From Saposhnikovia divaricata (Eukaryota; Streptophyta; Magnoliopsida; Apiales; Apiaceae), in assembly GCA_036435485.1 (NCBI GenBank), contig CM071598.1:138860148-138924147 (forward strand): a DNA stretch of 64,000 bases, read 5' to 3'. Below, in pieces: positions 23,600 to 35,600 of the stretch. The position numbers and the translations under genes are program-made. How positions within the stretch are numbered: the stretch's first letter is position 1; every line of letters begins with the position of its first letter. The notes beneath the pieces are model-generated. The model saw nothing but the letters and a program-made list of their open reading frames with translations, ran no database searches and had not been told where the DNA came from.

Positions 23600-24260
23600 G
23601 AATTACAATTCTTTATAGGGTTTAATAATCAACGGAGATGGTCTCCGGTTCAAGAACAGAGGGTGGAGCGCAAATATTATCTGCCGGTGTAAGAAAAACT
23701 GAAACCACCCTTATAATCGCAGTTCTGGGTTGCCTTTTACAGGTTTCGCTCATACCTGTATGACGACGGTATGAATTTGTATCCACTCCATCAACTAAGG
23801 TATTAAAAAGATTGCCTTTTTGTGTTTTGTATGCAGGGTTTGGTTTTGGTATTGACTTTCTTGATGGGTGTTTGTGGATCCTCTGTTATGCTAAAGGTAT
23901 GATTTTTAATCTTGACTGTTATGTAATTCTATTTTTTTTTCTTAATGATTGATTGTTTATTAGCTAAAAATTCAATTTTTATGTGTGTTTTGTATTGGTC
24001 ACTAATGAATTTGTATTGATCATCTATGTGTTTTTTATTTCTTTGATTGTGTCACTAATGAATTTGTTTATTATGCATAAGCTTATCAAAATTAATTGAT
24101 TTGCTGATAATCCATATATAAAGTTTAAGGTGAGCTTTTTCAATCTCTCTGTCTTCCTTTTTAGTTTCCTCTTTTTGCAGGAGAGGTCTTACTGATGAAC
24201 TTGGTGCAGAAGCTATAATGATGGATGCGGTGGAGAAAATTGAAAAAGAAATAAAAAAGA
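23600..24260 (+). other. Exon-like pieces of unrecognised origin
   Basis: An ATG near 23638 opens a short frame (GSRTEGGAQILSAGVRKTET) ending at a GT-rich donor-like site. At 24180-24260 an AG-preceded frame reads ELGAEAIMMDAVEKIEKEIKK, a credible charged-helix exon. I do not recognise either; both probably belong to further captured genes. Confidence 0.3.
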
Positions 24261-24290
24261 CAGAAGACCGAAAAAAGCCACTTATCGGAT

Positions 24291-24610
24291 ATGACCATTG
24301 GTGCTAAGCGATTCCGTTGTCCAGAAGTCCTCTTCCAGCCATCGATGATTGGAATGGAAGCTGCTGGAATACACGAAACTACATACAACTCTATCATGAA
24401 GTGCGACGTGGATATTAGAAGGAACTTTACGGAAACATTGTTCTCAGTGGTGGAACAACCATGTTCCCAGATATTGCTAACAGAATGAGCAAAGAAATCA
24501 CAACATTGCCACCAACTAGCATGAAAATTAAGGTGGTGGCACCTCCAGAGAGAAAGTACAGTGTGTGGATTGGAGGCTTTATCTTGGCATCTCTCAGCAC
24601 ATTTCAGCAG
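24291..24610 (+). pseudogene. Captured actin exon
   Basis: A C-terminal-half actin exon reading TIGAKRFRCPEVLFQPSMIG, then EAAGIHETTYNSIMKCDVD, and after a one-base frameshift near 24423 GNIVLSGGTTMFPDIA, MKIKVVAPPERKYSVWIGG, ending LASLSTFQQ|GT at 24610, the conserved position of the last plant actin intron. The final exon (WISKGEYDE...KCF) is not seen. Actin itself polymerises into microfilaments; this piece lacks the first two-thirds and the end, so it is a fragment. High identity suggests recent capture relative to its NAT and BURP neighbours. Confidence 0.88.
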
Positions 24611-25099
24611 GTAAGATCGTCAACCTTCACATTTTAAACACTATTTATGCATACATTAGCACTTCATAATGTTTATTTTGGTTTGATACAAAGGGTTGTA
24701 TTTGATAAATGAATTATTTTAACATTTTTTCCATGTGATTTATAAATACTCTTGCAAAGCAATTTATGCGACTATGTTTTTGAGTCAACACCCCTGAATG
24801 TGACTTACTTTAGGCCTTTGTTATTTTTCTTGCCATATCCAGTTGTCCACGAAGTTTTCGTGGTTAAGAAGCGATATTAGTTTTACTTTTTACTTAACAT
24901 ATGTTTTTAATGTTTTTGGTACAGGAGCTGGTGCTCTATAGGATGAACACAAGCAATAGAGTCGTCAATGTTATTGTACTTATAGATGCATTTCTGAATT
25001 CTCGATTTGAGCTCTGTAATCTGCGTCTCATCTTAAACTGGACATGGACATGGCAAGAGAATATTACCCTCATAATTAAACTGAGTATCTATTTAATTG

Positions 25100-25455
25100 T
25101 TTCAGATTCCAATGTGTTCTGTATCACAGAGAATTTAAATATTTCTGGTAGTTTATTCGACGAGAATGGAATGGCCTCGACAACTTTTCGAGGCAAGAAC
25201 GCTGTTGGAGTAGTGGGCTTGGCAAAATGTAGATTCATGTTTGTTCCTTGGTGTAAATCATTTTCAAAAAAAAATAGGGCTACATTGTCATGCAGTTGAG
25301 CTGTAGAGGCAGCATAGTCGTAGTATAATAGGTTTGGGCCTGGATTGACTCCACCGTAAACTGGCTTTCCTTTGTTTCCCGACTTGACTGCTACACCACC
25401 TATGCCGGTGTGCTGAGTTGTAAAAGTAGCAGAAATGTAAGCTTGGATTGATTTG
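25100..25455 (-). pseudogene. Captured BURP-domain (PG1-beta-like) fragment, antisense
   Basis: Read on the minus strand: a FTxY-type repeat region (KPVYGGVNPGPNLLYYDYA) leads into a BURP start (LHDNVALFFFENDLHQGTNM, then NLHFAKP, FLPRKV, IPFSSNKLPEI), ending at about 25100. This matches plant polygalacturonase non-catalytic beta-subunit/BURP proteins, secreted cell-wall proteins. The later conserved CH motifs of the BURP domain are absent. It runs opposite to the NAT and actin fragments. The plus-strand ORF at 24901-25299 is the shadow of this piece. Confidence 0.72.
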
Positions 25456-26954
25456 ACTTTCAGGTTTTAAACCTTACTTTTATCATCCACCCATTCTGTG
25501 TATATATCCAAGGTACTCTGATATTAGAACCTATTTATATTTCAAAAAAACACTTTCTTATACCTTTGGTTCTTATTGATAATTGTAAGATTGATTTGAA
25601 TTGTCAATTTTTTTTTTTGTTATACAGAGAAATTGTTTAGGAATCGGTTTTCGGAACATGGAACAATTATTTGGCTAGGCCAGAAGAAGTGTAGTACAGA
25701 TGAAATTTGGGGAGTTCACTAACCAGGAGATTGAAGAAGTTCGCTAATGGATTTAGGCATGGGAGTGTGTTGAAAAACTGATCTCCAGTAATCTTACTGC
25801 TCCATGACTTGCCACAAATGCTACCTGCAGTATTATCATATAGAGAATCAAATTCATGAATTTTTTCAACATGGAAGCTCACAAACATACAGATGTATAT
25901 ATGTGTGCGCAATTCCAATCATCTGGCTTACAGAATAATCAAGATTTTGGTATGACTGTTATTGTGGAACTAAGGCTTCGGCCAGTTAGAAATTTGTTGG
26001 AGATTTTTCTGTTTCAATTAAGATTTATTAAAATTCGATTATGGGGCAGTCCACAATGGATTGTTGCTTATGTGCATAAATATATTTTAGTAATTAGGAC
26101 AACCCACAATGTTTTAGCATAACTTATGTGCCACTGAATATGGGTGACCTATAATATGGGTGCTAGGTCAGCTTCATTTAGAACCCCAATCGTGTAGATC
26201 ATTTCTTATTTTTTGATAATTGAGTCAAATTAATTTCTTTCTTAATGATGAAAACTCTTAGCGAGGAGTTGTCCTTATCTTTTACCAGAGGCATCCGCAT
26301 ACCCTATAGTCGAGACTCGAGAGACACAATCTTCATTTTAGTAAAGACATGCTGCATTTTTCTGATAGTATTAGGAACCATCAATCTTAATATTCTGAAT
26401 TATTTTACTTGAGAGAAACAGAAGTTCTTTAGTATCGCGTGTAGTACATTATTTCATAGATAAAGATCTCTAATTTCTCCCATAAAGATATAGCGTAGGT
26501 CACAATCCAAAAGATTGGATGTTGAAACAATGCCCGTTACTTATTCAACATTTTAACATCTAAATAGGTGGCATTCCCTCCACCTATATATGAAAATTTC
26601 CAAAAATGTCTAAATATGGATTTTAGATTTTATGCATTTTTAACATGTGACATGAGTTGCTCAATTAATTTTTTATTAGACGTTAATTGATTTTTTATCT
26701 TGATGAAATTTTTAGAATGAGATAAAAGAAGACGTGTTACAAGTATTAAAAAAAGGTTCTATGGTTTTATTTAAAACATTGTCCATACTTTCTAATTTAT
26801 CTAACCTATTAAATTATGTTATTGACAGGTATTGCCATGCTTTTATTTCCCACAATTTACAATATTATTTTTGATTTGATATGAGTATTTAGTTATATAT
26901 TGTCCATCCAATAGAATTGTTATGCTTGCTGACCCCTGTAAATGTTACCTGCAG

Positions 26955-27290
26955 GGGAAGAACACTTTAATTTTGTCTACAACTGATTCGAGTACTCTTG
27001 TGACTCAAGCTGCCATGGTTAGTTCAAACTTAGTAGCTGTAAGGCAACAAAAACTTTCTCTTTTTTTTTGGATGACCCCAGCTGGGATGCATTTGCCCCA
27101 TTATCCGAACTATAGTCTATATGGTGGTCAGTACTACCCATTTTATGTTCATCCTCGGGTTACACCATTTTTTAAGTAATGGGCATTCCACCTCCACAAC
27201 CTCTAATCGTGTGTCTCGAACTCCAGAGTCAGACTGATAAATATTTATTTCCCCAGTATAAACCAAGAAGTACTACCGGGAACAAAACTA
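26955..27290 (+). pseudogene. Possible captured GBF-interacting-protein-1-like exon
   Basis: After an AG (CTGCAG) the frame reads GKNTLILSTTDSSTL and, further on, AGMHLPHYPNYSLYG, YYPFYVHP. A Pro/Tyr-rich word of the form HLP.YP.NY..Y..Y..P.Y is typical of plant GIP1-like proteins, and a YKPRSTTGNK word at about 27258 would fit the same family. Similarity is moderate and the N-terminal portion is not recognised, so this is a tentative reading. Confidence 0.35.
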
Positions 27291-27299
27291 AAATGGCAA

Positions 27300-28700
27300 C
27301 ATCAGACTGTTATGAACATAATTAATGTATCCCATGAAGTTTTTGAATATCGAGTTATAGATTGAAGAGCAGATGAAAGTTATTGTCTACGAAATGATCT
27401 GAGCAGCACACAGGAGTGGACCTTAGTAGGCTAGGGTGGATCAAAACCTGGTAAATTGTCTTTATTTTAAAGGGAAGATCTCTATGAAGGGTGGGCCTGC
27501 AAATAAAAATAAGCCAGGAAATATTGGAAACACTGTTGGAAGCCAGGAGGTCATAACCAAGTGGGATAATCTCATATGTTGGAAGAAATTCAAATGGCAC
27601 CAACAAAAAGCCTAGCAAGTGACAACTAATTTTAATAGTCGGTAAAGTTATCAAAAGCACTATTTGTGCATGGAGGTTTCTCTATCCTTTTTTGACGATG
27701 TTTTAAGTTCTATATTTTGGTAGGTAAGGTGATTTAGTGTGTGAAAGGATGAGTAGTGTGCATTCAATCCTTGCGCCCAAGATTTGAGGTCAAAATTTTG
27801 TTTTGAGACTTTAGTTTTATTTTAAGTGCAATCACACAAGTTTGTAGAGGCTGTTCTAATCGTTCATGTTTGTACTAATTATTCAAGAAATTTTAGTAAT
27901 TAGTTGGGTGTTTTAGTAAGTTAATATTACTGTGGTTATATTAAGAACTACTTGAAGGTGTTGTGCTTGGCATTTTGCAGGGGCTTGCTTTTAATGATAT
28001 GCAGAGTCAAGAGAAGCTGGGTGGTTTGAAGCTGGCTGGATAAGTGATCAAGATGTGCAGACCATCCCCGTTCTTGGTTTTTGGTCATGGAAAATTCTTA
28101 TGGCTATGGCGGACCTTGATCAGAAATGGTGGGAAGAATTTGCATTCAACAATTTATTCTTCGGTGCTTTATCTTTGTCTTAGCTAGGGGTGTCTGTTTT
28201 GTTATTGCCTTTTATGTTTTTTGGATGTCTTTTGTTAGTACTAAAAGTTATTTAGGGTCTAGGTCTCTCTTTGCAACTGTGGTTTAAAGTTTTAAAGCAG
28301 GTCCTTTTGTTCTCCCTGTGCAGCTGCAGCAATGCTGTTTCTTGGCGGTTGTCTTTGTAACATTTGATGATATTCATCTAGATTACCAAAAGAGCAGAAT
28401 AAAATTACTAACAAAATAATTAATTTTGTTTATTTAAATTCCAAGAAAGGTGTTTGGAATGACCAAAATGTGGACTTATAAATTAGAAAGGGTGCAAAAT
28501 AGTTTTATTACATAAGTTTGAAAAATAAAACATATTAAATATAATAGTGTTGGCATCAGCCAGTTGCATAATAGTGTTGGTATTAGTTGCATAAAATTAT
28601 ATTAAATTTGCAGGATTTTAAACTAATATGTTACAAATATAATTTACAAGATTGAAGATAAATTTTGAATACTCATCGTTTAGAGTTCTATATCCATAAA
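27300..28700. other. Mostly non-coding, one exon-like piece
   Basis: An exon-like piece follows AG at about 27981 (GLAFNDMQSQEKLGGLKLAG then stop) and may be the end of a captured gene. The rest shows no coding signal; from about 28380 it grades into the AT-rich repeat array. Confidence 0.35.
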
Positions 28701-28739
28701 CAAATATGATCGGATATTGTTTTTAAAACTTATAGCCCA

Positions 28740-31700
28740 GTAATTGAAATTAATTATATATAATTCATTTTTAGTCCAACTAGAATTTAAAATTGTATAT
28801 TTTACAATGTGACGGCGACGTCGAGCAACTATATAATTACATTGACTTATATTGAGTGAAGAATTACGAAATATTCAAATTAAATCATTAAAACCTAATT
28901 AATTAAAAAAATTACATTTTAAAGTAAATGTACGAATTACATTTTACTATACCTTTTTGGATCACATTTCACTTAAAATTTAATTAATTAAATCAAATAT
29001 ATTCAATTTTTAATATTTAATAAACCTAATTAATAAATAATGTCAAAGATAGATGTCGAAAACTCAATGTTTAGAGTTTTATGTCGATAAAAAATTGTGA
29101 TCGGATAACTTTTAAGCCTCATATATTTATTGCTCAATAATTAAAATTCTTTGACTATAATTTCAATTTTCATATTACAAAATGCGAGATGGCTCCGCGA
29201 GACAACGTCGAGCAACGTTATACTATATAACTACATTGACTTATATTGAGTGAGGTATTATCAAATTGTAAGAATTACATTACTACACCTTCTTGGACCA
29301 CATTTCATTTTAAACCTAATTAATTAAATCAAACATACACAAATTTTAATATTTAATGAAGATGATTGAAAATAGATGTCGAAATATCATTGTTTTAGAG
29401 TTAAATGTTGATGAAATAATTTTATCAGATAATTTTTAAGCTTCATATATTTTTTATTTAATAATTAAAATTTTAGACTATAATTTTTATTTTCATATTA
29501 GAAAATGCGAGACGACGCCGAGAGGCGACGTCGAGAATGTTATACTATATAACTACATTGAATTATATTGAGTGACGAATTATCAAATTATAAGAATTAC
29601 ATTTTACTACACCTTCTTGGATCACATTTCATTTAAAATCTACTCCCACCGTCCCAACCAATTCTTTACCTTTTTTTTACACTTTCTGGCACGCATTTTA
29701 AGGTGTATTTTAAGGATAGTTCCATAACTTATTTTTAAAATTTTATTGTTCCATAACTTATTTTTAACTTATTGTTTTATTTTCAAAATTTTTTTTATTG
29801 TTTTGTATAAAAATATATACATTTTATTTTTAATACAAAAAAAGAAAATTTTAAAAATAAACTATGGAATTATCCTTAAAATGCGTGCCAGAAAGTGTAT
29901 TCTGAAAGGTAAAGAATCAGTTGGGACGGAGGGAGTAATTAACTAGATCAAACATGCACAAATTTTAATATTTAATGAAAATAATCGAAGATAGATGTCG
30001 AAAACTCATTATTTTGAGTTTGATGTCGATAAAAAAATATTATCGGATAATTTTTAAGCCTCATATATTTATTGTTAAAAAATAAAAAATTAATAGACTA
30101 CAATTTTAATTTTCATATTACAAAATGCGAGACGATGCCGTGAGGCGAAGTCAAGCAACGTTATACTGTATAACTTCATTGACTTATTTTGAGTGAAAAC
30201 TTATCAAATTGTAATAATTACACTTTACAACACCTTCTTCGATCACATTTCATTTAAAACTTAATTAATTAAATCAAACATATACAAATTTTAACATTTA
30301 ATGAAGATGATTGAAGATAGATATCGAAAACTCATTGTTTGGAGTTTAATGTCGATAAAGGAATATTATCGGATAATTTAAAACTTAAAAATTTATTGCT
30401 CAATAAATTTATCATATAATAAATATATTATCTGATCTATCAAGTAACATTTCCCATCAAGATTCTCCTTTTTATGTTTTAAAGCAATATATACAACATT
30501 TAAGAATTGAGAATTCTCAAACTACTAAAGAAATGTTTGCCAGCATCAACCAATGAGATGTTTGCCTTGGTTAATACATATTATCTGAGGGATAGTTACC
30601 TCCATATTTTCAATTGCTTTTTCAGTTTTTATGATTGTGTGTTCCCGCATCTATGAGAACAGACCCCACCTTCATGTTTAGGATAATGTTGAATTAGGTC
30701 TTCTCTCCCATTTTTCTAATTTTTTAATTTTTGTTTTTTGTTGTTTGGAATTTTTTTATTTATTTTTTCTTAATTTTAAAATTCATCCAAAACTTTTGAA
30801 AAACATTCATCCAACTTAAAGATTATTTTGTAATATTCTTGGCAATGACTTAAATAATTATATCAAGTACACAAATATTAATGTGTATTAAACTGCTGAG
30901 GAGATTTTACCAACTCATCTAAGGGGTAGTTACTCCATATTCTTCGATTCCTTTTTCAATATATAACGTTATACTAATTAACTACATTGATTTATATTGA
31001 GTGAATAATTATTTTGTTGTAAGAATTATATTTTTAATAAACCTTATTGGATTACATGTCATTTAAAATTAATTAATTAAATTTGACATACACAAACTTT
31101 TATATTTAAAAAATTTAATGAAGATGATTTATTATAGATGTTGAATATTCATTATTTAAAGTTTTATCTCGATAAAAGAATATGATCGGATAATTTCTTT
31201 TCTTAAATTTATGGCTCAATAATTGAAATTATTCTTAATTCATTTTTAGTCTGACTATAATTTTAATTTACATATTACAAAATGCGAGACGGAGCCGCGT
31301 GGTGACGTCGAGCAACGTTATACTATATAACTACATTGACTTATATTGAGTGAGAAATTATAAAATTGTAAAAATTACATTTTACTACATCTTCTTGAAT
31401 CACATTCCATTTAAAACCTAATTAATTAAATCAAACATACACAAACTATAATATTTAAAAATTTAATGAAGATGATTAAAGATAGATGTCGAAAACTCAT
31501 TAGAGTTTAATGTTGATAAAAGAATATTATTGGATAATTTTTAAGTCTCATAAATTTATTCATCGATAATTAAAATTCTTCATAATTTGTTTTTAGTCCA
31601 ATTCCAATTTTAATTTAAATATTATAAAATGCTTGACAACACCGTGAGGCAACCTCGAGCAACATTATACTATATAACTATATTGACTTTGTTAAAAATA

Positions 31701-33420
31701 ACTATATTGACTTATATCGAGTGAAAATTTATAAAATTTTAAGAATCATTTTTTTATTACACCTTATTGGATCACATTTCACTTAAAACTTAATGAATTA
31801 AATCATACATACACAAATGTTTATATTTAATAAATTTAATGAAGATGGTTGAAGATAGATGTCGAAGACTCTTCATTTAGAGTCTTATGTCGATAAAAGA
31901 ATATGATCGGATAATTTATTTTCTTAAATTTATAGTTCAATAATTGAATTATTCATAATTCATTTTTAGTCCAACTATAATTTATTTTCATAATATAAAA
32001 TGCGAGTGGGCGCCGCGAGGTGACGTCGAGCAACGTTATACCATATAACTACATTGACTTATATTGAGTGAGCAATTATCAAATTGTAAAACTTACATTT
32101 TACTACATCTTCTTGGATCACATTTCATTTCAAACCTAATTAATTAAATCAAATATACACAAATTTTAATATGGAATAAATTTGATGAAGATGACTGAAG
32201 ATAGATGTCGAAAACTCATCGTTTAGAGTTTTATGTCAATAAAGGAATCTGATCGGATATTTTTTTTCATAAATTAATTTCTCAATAACTGATCTTATTC
32301 ATAATTTATTTTTAGTCCAATTATAATTATAATTTTCATATTACAAAAAAGCGAGACGACGCCGTGAGGCGATAGCGAGTAATGTTATACTATATAACTA
32401 TATATATTGACGTTATTGAGTGATAAATTATCAAATTATAATAATTATATTATAGATACCACCTATTTGTTTTATCTGATCTATAAGGTAACCATTTTCC
32501 ATCAAGATTCTCCTTTTTATTTTTTAAAAGTAATATATAAAATATTTGAGAGAACTCAAACTGCTCAGGAGATGTTTGCCAACTCATCTGAGGGGTAGTT
32601 ACCTCCATATTCTTCGATTTCTTTTTCAATTGTTATGATCGTGAGTTCCCGCATCTATAAGAAGAGGCGTTATACTATAGCGTTATACTATATAACTACA
32701 TTGACTTATATTGAGTGACGAATTATCAAATTGTAAAAATTATATTTTTACTATACATTATTGAATCACATTTTATTTAAAATTTAATGAATTAAATCAA
32801 ACATACACAAATTTTACATTTATAAAATTTAATCAAGATGATTAAATATAGATGTCGAAAACTCATTGTTTAGAGTTTTATGTTGATAAAAGAATATTAT
32901 TGGTTAATTAGTCCAATTAAAAATTTAATTTAAATAATATAAAATGCAAGATGATACCGTGAGGTAACCTCGAGCAACATTATACTATATAACTTTATTG
33001 ACTCTGTTAAATAAATTATTATATTGACTTATATTGAGTGAAGAATTATCAAATTGTAATTATTATATTTTATTATACTTTATTGAATCACATTTTATTC
33101 AAAACTTAATGAACTAAATCAAACAAACACAAATTTTTTATTTAATAAATTTATTGAATATGATTGAACATAGATGTCAAAAACTCATCGTTTAGAGTTT
33201 TATGTCCATAAAAGAATATGATCAGATAATTTTTTCATAACTTCATTGCTCATTAATTGAAATTATTCATCATTTATTTGTAATCCAATTATAATTAGAA
33301 TTTTCATATTATACAAAGCGCGATGTCGCCGTGAGACGACGTCGTGTAACAGTATATTATATAACAATATTGACTTTATTGAGTGAAGAATTATTAAATT
33401 GTAATAATTATATTTTACTA
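28740..33420. repeat. Tandem array of a ~350-370-bp repeat with GC-rich hairpin core
   Basis: At least ten monomers. Their GC-rich cores start near 28812, 29186, 29504, 30124, 31280, 31626, 31998, 32349, 32942 and 33310. Where nothing is inserted the spacing is about 318-374 bp. Each monomer carries GCGAGACGACGCCGTGAGG-like and GACGTCGAGCAACGTTATAC-like words, then TTGACTTATATTGAGTGA, CTTCTTGGATCACATTTCA, GATAGATGTCGAAAACTCAT and TTATGTCGATAAAAGAATAT. The core folds as GACGACGCC-GTGA-GGCGACGTC, a 9-bp stem with one mismatch and a 4-nt loop. A Stowaway MITE sits in one monomer and a second spacer module interrupts the array. No coding sequence. Confidence 0.85.
29643..29935. mobile_element. 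Stowaway MITE
   Basis: Terminal inverted repeats CTCCCACCGTCCCAACCAAT and, inverted, CTCCCTCCGTCCCAACTGAT are flanked by TA at 29641-29642 and 29936-29937. The 293-bp length and TA duplication fit Tc1/Mariner-derived Stowaway. It is inserted in a CTAATTAA word of one tandem monomer. Confidence 0.92.
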
Positions 33421-33600
33421 TACCTTAGATCACCACTTTTCTGTTTTATCTTATATATCAGGTGACCATTTTCCATCAAAATTCTCCTTTTTATTTTTTA
33501 AAGCAATATATTAAACTTTTGAGAGAACTCAAACTTCTTAGGAGATTTTTGCCAACTCATCTGCGGGTAGTTGCCTCCATATTTTCAACATTTATTTTTA
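30430..33600. repeat. Spacer module repeated within the array
   Basis: A module containing TTTCCATCAAGATTCTCC, TTTTAAAGCAATATAT, GAGAACTCAAACT and GATGTTTGCCAACTCATCTG occurs near 30430-30640, 32480-32660 and 33440-33590, with a partial copy at 30880-30965. It separates blocks of the ~360-bp monomer, giving a higher-order arrangement. Confidence 0.7.
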
Positions 33601-34160
33601 GGTATTTAATTAATTGTTTTTAGTTTCCAAATATCTCTTTGCAATATTAATATAATTTCTCGAGTAATAATAGTGGACCCCCTCCATTTATATTGATTTC
33701 CACTAATAAAACAACCCAAACTGTTAAATAATCCTATTGAGTTTCGTGCAAGACTGATGTATTAAGTGCAGAACTGATATATTAAATGCATTTATCCACC
33801 TATATTATTTTTAACCATAGCCTTAAGGGCTATGTTTTGCATTACCCGAATTAGGTTTTAACTCCCCATTTTTTTTATAACACCTATCTATGTATAAATT
33901 TTAAAATTTTTTATTGTTTGGAAACTTTTTATTAATTTATATATATTTTTTTCCTTATTTCTTACTTTTAAGTGTGACAAAATAAATATAAATGAAATCA
34001 TATTTTGTATCTATCAATGTATTGCCGATATGTGTAATTTTTAATTTTTAAGTAAGGGTAACACATTTTTAATATGTATTAATCAATTTTAGAGGAATAT
34101 ATAAATTAATAAGTACTAATCATATTAAAAAATTTTGTAACCATTTTAATATTTTTATTA
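33600..34160. other. AT-rich non-coding stretch
   Basis: No gene. A near-palindrome CATAGCCTTAAGGGCTATG lies near 33818-33836. Confidence 0.5.
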
Positions 34161-34201
34161 ACTTTTTCGGATCGCGTGCGTAGCGCGGGCAAAGTCCCTA
34201 G
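34160..34201 (+). mobile_element. Helitron 3' terminus
   Basis: GGATCGCGTGCGTAGCGCGG forms a short GC hairpin, followed by GCAAAGTCCCTAG and T. This is a rule-conforming Helitron 3' end on the + strand; its assumed partner is the 5' end at 21373. Confidence 0.6.
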
Positions 34202-34385
34202 TTTACTCTAAATTACAAATTACATTCGACACAAAAAAGGTTTAAATTGAATCACATCAACAATGCACGGAATTTTTTTATAAATTATATTTATTTACGT
34301 TATAGACATTTTTATATAATCACATTTTGTCACCACATATTTTCAGATTTTCTTCAATTATGTAAGATTCTGTCACCACATTTTG

Positions 34386-34690
34386 TCAGGTAGCATCAGT
34401 AGTCTTGGTTTCAATTCTTGGATTTTCTTCAAATTTATCAGTCTGTGCTACTAGATTTTTAGGGGTTGCATCAGTAGCCGCAACTTGTGTATTTAGGATT
34501 TCTTCAAATTTATCAGTAAAATTTCTCAGGATTTTAAATGGATGCATTAGTAGCCACAACTTCATTTTCAGGAATTTCTTTAGTTTTTTTGCCGAATTTT
34601 TCATGGTTACCAATTTTCCTAGAAATTCAACAGCAGCCTCGACATCTTTTATTTTCACTTCAACCTCGACTTCTTGTAGGTGATTCTCTG
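34386..34690 (-). pseudogene. Unrecognised gene fragment with 25-residue repeats
   Basis: On the minus strand a 90-codon frame reads KIKDVEAAVEFLGKLV, then charged sequence. After allowing one frameshift it shows two 25-residue units that end in TDKFEE, with ATNASIKN in one and ATDATPKN in the next, and a third partial unit (ETKTTDAT). The 75-bp DNA period is visible at about 34420-34620. I do not recognise the family; it looks like part of an acidic repeat protein gene. Confidence 0.4.
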
Positions 34691-35285
34691 AAGTTGCAAC
34701 AACAGCGCCAAGGCTTCTTTTATTTTTTCAACAACCTCGTCTTCTCGCACATGGTTATCGGGATTTACATCAACAACTTTGGTAAGATTTTTCCCCCTGA
34801 ATTACTTGGACTTAAGAGTGCTCGCGTGCATCAGCATAGACAACAAATGATTGACAACTTCTCTAGTATATGACACCGGATAAGCAAGCTTATTTATTTA
34901 ATTTGCCTGAGCTAATGCATTATAAGCAGCTTATTTATTTAATTGGACACCGGATAAAATTTATTATTGCTCAATCTTATTGTTGAATTTTTATAGTATA
35001 TGACTGTATGTAGCTGAATCATGGTATATAGAGAAAGGAAAAATACCCCTAAGAAAATAGACGGAGTTAGGGGAGGTTCATTGCATTACACAAAGTTGAA
35101 GTAAATTGGAACAGTGATATAGCAAATGCGAGTTTTTGAAGTTGAGTATTTTAAGTGGTCTGACACATAAAATGCATGTACACGAAGTACATTTTATTCT
35201 TGATCTTTTTCTTTGTGGAAGGCATTTTACTCTTGATCCAATAGTTCTTTTCTTTTTTATTTTTTTGACTAACAAGAAGATATTT

Positions 35286-35600
35286 TTAACATTCATACAT
35301 CGAAATCCAACCGGGACAAACTCCCGAATTGTCAACTACAACCTGATTGTAAAACAAGAAACAAGCTGAATAAATAGCCATTTCGTTTTCAGATCGCTTA
35401 ACACATAGAATATCTAAATTCTTTAATCGAAAAAGTATTACAATGACACCTCGAGCAATCCAACCTACATCAGTTATGAAACTAGTAGCATCGCAATTGA
35501 CCTTCACATAAGCACCATCTGTAGCCCAATGTTCAGAACTATCAGTTACATCAACTGATATTGGAGCAACATATGCCCCCAAAATATGAACAATTTTTTG
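35286..35600 (-). pseudogene. LINE-type RNase H domain fragment
   Basis: The minus frame contains WATDGAYVKVNCDATSF, then GWIARGV and NEMAIYSACFLFYN, the order of the plant LINE-encoded RNase H-like domain (YVKVNxDA...GxxxR...AExxAI). Catalytic D in NCDA is present; the rest is diverged and partly out of frame. The upstream part of this 155-codon ORF is not recognised. It is a remnant of a non-LTR retrotransposon or a related domesticated fragment. Confidence 0.55.

Larger units (their letters stand above)
21373..34201 (+). mobile_element. Candidate 12.8-kb gene-capturing Helitron
   Basis: The proposed 5' end is A|TCTATATATTCTTAAT at 21373. The proposed 3' end is a GC hairpin (CGCG-TGCGTAG-CGCG) followed by GGCAAAGTCCCTAG|T at 34201. 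Both obey Helitron rules (5' TC, 3' CTRR after a hairpin, insertion between A and T). The interval contains fragments of at least three unrelated host genes with intron junctions kept, in both orientations, which is characteristic of Helitron capture, then a tandem-repeat array. No Rep/helicase was recognised, so it would be non-autonomous. The two ends may belong to different elements; the pairing is inference. Confidence 0.4.

Noticed and set aside
24901..25299. 132-codon plus-strand ORF
   Set aside because: The opposite strand reads as a clear BURP-domain fragment, so this is its shadow.
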